Assembly (NCBI RefSeq): GCF_020921035.1
Contig: NC_063152.1
Location: 29,387,903-29,451,902, forward strand
Direction of reading: 5' to 3'
Source: Rhodamnia argentea
Lineage: Eukaryota; Streptophyta; Magnoliopsida; Myrtales; Myrtaceae
Length of the DNA: 64,000 bases
Shown here: positions 60,451 to 64,000 of the stretch, in pieces
Numbering within the stretch: the stretch's first letter is position 1
Layout: every line of letters starts with the position of its first letter
The notes under the pieces: generated by a model
What the model saw: only the letters and a program-made list of their open reading frames with translations
Databases searched by the model: none
What the model was told of the DNA's origin: nothing
Program-made: the position numbers and the translations under genes

Positions 60451-61837
60451 GAGCAAGCCCAGAGGGAAGCTGAAGTCTGTTAAAAATTCATAGTCCAAGT
60501 GTAGCGTACACAATTTATTGTGCCTGAATCTTTATGTGAAATTATTTTTGTTTGTGATCTGGTCGGATTTGATGTCTCTTATCATACTTGTTGAAGTTTT
60601 AACTTTCTATATCTTTGAGTTCGTACAACAGGGAATTTCATGTCTATCTGGCAATTCATCGGCGCCTTGACATGTAATGAATTCACCACTGTGATAAAGA
60701 GGACCTACTTCTTCTATATGTTACTGGGTATGAGACAAGATGACTAGTAGAAGGCATAAGTAATCTGCAGATATCTGCTGTTAGCAAGTTATGAGTGGAG
60801 CACCACAAGATACTGAATGTACAAGATTCGGCTTTCCTTCTTTGTCAACAACCTATGAGGCATTCCTGTTGTTTTCTAATGTTGAAGAAGGAAAAAGAGA
60901 GGGAACTGTCCTTGTACTGACTATGAGATTGTGGATAATATATGTACCTTGTAATTGAAGCTCACTTAGTCACTTACAGACTTATGGTTATCAGACCGGC
61001 ATAGGGGTCTTGATTCAAATTCTTGTACGCACAAAACTCTAGCACGGACAAATAAGAAGAGAAACTTTGAAGTTACCTATGAAGTGGTGTGCCTAGCTTA
61101 AACATTCCTCCTTTGAATATCAAACAAGTTCTCCTGCAATTTACTTGGGGTATTTTCTTTTCTCTGATTTCCATGAAGTGGGAAAACATTCTTCGCTTCC
61201 CATCTTCACCCATTTCTTTAGTCATCGTATAGTTCATTGTACACTTCTAGCATTCCAAATCTACCTTGACAGTGTCAGTAATTTCTTAGCTGATTCTGTT
61301 TCTTTATCACATTAAGTTGTCAGGTTCGTCATCAGGGGATTCTGTGCTCAATAAGTCTGGCCTTTTTAGCTTAATGTGAAACATCTTCAAGGGAACAAAA
61401 AGAATATTCAATACTCTTGCATCTGAAAATTAGCTAGAGACACTATAACATTTGTCGTGTCATTTTGTTCTTTTAGAATTTCCTCGTTTGTGATCTACTT
61501 GTTATCCATCATATTAAACTGCAGATGAAGTGGAGACAGGCAGCAGATGCAAACGAGCTTGCCGATGCACAGCTTAATGAAGAAAAGTGAGCATTGGAAG
61601 CAGCGGAGGCTGATAGTAAGAAAAGGCTAGTAGACTGCGCTTAAGAACAGAGATTGAGTTGAAGTTATACAGGGACGAAGTCCTGAGACTGGAGCGAGAG
61701 CTTTCATATCTAAATGTAGTTGTTGGGAACACCGAGGCGACAACAGTGCTCGAAACTTTGCTTCCGCTAATGCATGAGTTGGATGAACAGGATCGTAGGA
61801 AATACATAATCTGCAGGAAAAATGAAGTCTGTGTTTT

Positions 61838-62463
61838 CTTCTTGCCATGTGGCCATGAGGTCATGTGTGCCGACTGCAGTGCAGAGACAAGTACGGGCAC
61901 AAGGATAAAGTCTTATGTCCTATGTGTAAAGTTCCGATTGAAGAGGCGATCAGGGTCTTTGGAGGTAGCTTAAAATGATTGATGCCTTTTTCTGCATTCA
62001 TCTCGTTTGGTTCCTAGTTACTGGATAAAGCAGATCTCAGATAGTCTTGCTGGAACTGGATCAACAACATCAAGGTATGTATAGCTGTGAAGTGATATTA
62101 AGGTTACTCGATCTAGCTGACAACCTGATGTTACAGATTCTAATCGCGTGCTTCTTGCCATGTGGCCATGAGGTCATGTGTGCCGACAGCAGTGCAGAGA
62201 CAAGTACGGGCACAAGGATAAAGTCTTATGTCCTATGTGTAAAGTTCCAATTGAAGAGGCGATCAGGGTCTTTGGAGGTAGCTTAAAATGATTGATGCCT
62301 TTTTCTGCATTCATCTCGTTTGGTTCCTAGTTACTGGATAAAGCAGATCTCAGATAGTCTTGCTGGAACTGGATCAACAACGTCAAGGTATATATAGCTG
62401 TGAAGTGATATTAAGGTTACTCGATCTAGCTTACAAACTGATGTTACAGATTCTAATTGCGTG
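61838..62463. repeat. 313-bp tandem duplication of the RING end
   Basis: Units 61838-62150 and 62151-62463, both starting 'cttcttgccatgtggccat' and ending near 'cagattctaat-gcgtg'. They differ at only a few sites, so this is younger than the block duplication. Confidence 0.92.
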
Positions 62464-62689
62464 CTTGAACAAGTTGGAGATCCCCTTTGAACAATTTTTG
62501 TACGTCTAGCATTGTTGTTGGTGTTAAATAGGGAGCAGCCTTCTCTAGGCCTGCTCCTTGAGATTGAAATGCAGGAGTAATGCTGCGATTTGTCAGCAAA
62601 AATTTCAGAGAAGTTTTTCAAACCACCTCATCTCATCATGGAACGTATCCTGAATGTTTAGTTACTCAAATGAAGTTTGAAGAAAGGGG

Positions 62690-62717
62690 GGGGAGAGAGA
62701 GAGAGAGGGGCAATACT
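62690..62717. repeat. G/GA-rich microsatellite
   Basis: Run of G followed by GA dinucleotides in the 3' flank of the copied RING block. It is absent from the source at about 36200, so it arose or expanded after duplication. Confidence 0.8.
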
Positions 62718-63102
62718 TATTGCTAGCAAGTCAATTTGTTTGAGCAAAGATCTGGATGACGCAGTAGCAGTCTGCAAGAGTTGTCTTCCAACTTATTCTT
62801 GAATTCCCTTTCGATTTTACTATTTCGTATCGCGAACCATCGATGCGGTTACAACGAAGGACGATACCTGATTAAAGGAACTCAGATTACGATTATCGCT
62901 ACTCCGTGGCAGTTCTGCAAGCTAGTCTGGCATGTCAAGTACGTTGTATTCGTTGGACAGTAGCTGAGGGAACGTCCTTATTTCTGTCTCTCGGCTTTGC
63001 ATGCATCTGTACTGTTTATCAAATGAGTAAACACCAATGTCCAACCTAAGCAATTCCTTCCATGGTTCCTTCGAAGCTTTGTCATCAAACTAACAACAGG
63101 AT

Positions 63103-64000
63103 CTGCGGCACGCGCCGGTCAACGCAGTCAACTGTCAGCGTTGACCGCTCAACGGTCAACCATTGACCGTCGACTGGGTCGGGTCTCGGGTCATGTTTGC
63201 CACGTTAGCAGCCAAGTCCTTCGCCATGTCAGCGCCATGTGGCACTCGCGTGATGCCCACGCCCACGCCCACGCCCACGCCCACGCCCACACGCACCGCC
63301 ATCCCTCGTCGCATGTGGCATCATGTGGTCTCCTCCGGCAACTACTTCCTAGACTCGTATCGACGAGCACATTCCAACTATGAAATCACATTTTAATTTC
63401 CCTGAACCCATTTTTTGTAAAACGCCATAAATAGTACTGACTTCGAACTTAAACAAGGCAGAGTTCGTAATTCCCAAAAACAGTCCGCAAACAAGTCAAA
63501 ATTGGTGCAAAACATGGCATAACAATCAGGAAAACAAGTTATCGAGCTCTGATATCAATGAAGGAAACGAATTCCTATTCTATAATACAACAAATGTGTG
63601 GAAAATATACGAAAACATACCCGAAACGGAACAAACTTGTATCACCAATTAGAGTATGATAACACGAGGGAACGTACTCGTTGTCCACAGATTAAGAGCC
63701 TCCGACCACGATCTTGCGAGAATCTATCGTCTGAACGAGTTCGAGGGAGATCGTTCTTGAGAGCATTTGAAAGAGAGGGAAAACTGACGTAGGGAAAACA
63801 GACGTCTTTAGGAACTAACGCCCGTTCCTTATCTCCACTTGTCTTTTATTCAAATAAAAGATAACCACTTCTGATGATAACCATCGGTAATCGCTCTCCG
63901 GAAACTTCCATTTGATATCCACCTCATCGGTAACCTCCGTTAACCGCCGTCGATAACCGCCATACGATTATCAGCCCATCATGGGCGTATGTCATGAATT
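63103..64000 (-). mobile_element. Leader and LTR of a second Copia-type element, cut by window end
   Basis: A fossil fragment on the minus strand. 63103-63545 resembles the GC-rich, W-box-bearing leader of the 45356-53018 element and includes a CCCACG repeat at 63256-63290. A primer site reading TGATATCAGAGC on the minus strand is near 63547-63558, followed by an LTR starting at about 63559 on the plus map and running past the window end. No coding part is in the window; the downstream part of the element is missing at 63102. It is related to, but not the same family as, the larger element. Confidence 0.7.

Larger units (their letters stand above)
60455..63100 (+). pseudogene. Copied 3' half of the RING ligase gene
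   Basis: Duplicate of 34685-36477: the last bases of exon 1, the intron, exon 2 (61524-61978) and the 3' flank. The exon 2 copy has an early stop after about 20 codons and lost frame, so no RING protein is made; the RING region also has changed ligand positions (for example CRKNEV and CGHEVMCADC). About 320 bp near 60930-61250 are absent from the source, by insertion here or loss there. A 313-bp tandem duplication repeats the RING end. No promoter or exon 1 is present. Confidence 0.9.

Noticed and set aside
63256-63290. Regularly spaced short repeats considered as CRISPR-like
   Set aside because: A simple CCCACG microsatellite without spacers, in a plant nuclear retroelement leader.

Overview
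This is nuclear DNA of a flowering plant, most likely a woody eudicot. Genes carry GT-AG introns, proteins match Arabidopsis families end to end (AP-2 mu at 438 residues, FdC2, EYA, AHL13), and intergenic space is full of plant-type repeats (Copia LTR elements, foldback elements, AT-rich dispersed repeats). A Myrtaceae-like source is my guess from the style of the dispersed repeats; nothing here proves it. Exon coordinates below were placed by eye from splice signals and family homology.

Layout. 1-1989: dispersed repeats and a foldback element. 1990-2379 (-): a SAUR gene. 3798-8692 (-): an AHL13-type AT-hook gene. 9177-10425: a degenerate minisatellite interrupted by a small inverted-repeat element. 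12563-18021 (-): AP2M, endocytic adaptor mu subunit, 13 exons. 19588-22749 (+): a conserved plant gene of unknown function. 23277-23784 (-): a group-1 LEA gene with ABRE motifs. 24060-25330: dispersed repeats. 26090-29186 (+): FdC2 ferredoxin. 30039-31957 (-): EYA phosphatase. 33058-35887 (+): a MIP1/RF298-like RING E3 ligase with an upstream ORF. 36713-37233 (+): a broken kiwellin-like gene.

39042-59072 is a cluster of aluminium-activated malate transporter (ALMT) genes: two very similar tandem copies, one diverged intact copy and one decayed copy. The second copy lies between retroelements: its 5' side abuts the 3' end and LTR of one Copia element, and its last exon is split by a 7.66 kb Copia element (45356-53018, minus orientation) with 382-bp LTRs, a GATGT target duplication and unusual TA...CA LTR ends.

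59175-63100 is a mosaic of duplicated pieces from about 30 kb upstream: the FdC2 3' end to the EYA 3' end, then the RING ligase 3' half, joined at a poly-A tract and carrying two further local tandem duplications. The window ends in the leader and LTR of another Copia-type element (63103-64000).

The housekeeping genes (endocytosis, redox, phosphatase, ubiquitin ligase, transcription) show no common pathway. The points of interest are the ALMT cluster, where exons of the recent pair differ by roughly 5-9% while introns 4 and 5 are almost identical, the possible LTR-derived promoter of ALMT copy 2, an extra open frame in the Copia leader, W-box clusters in two Copia leaders, and the mosaic duplication.
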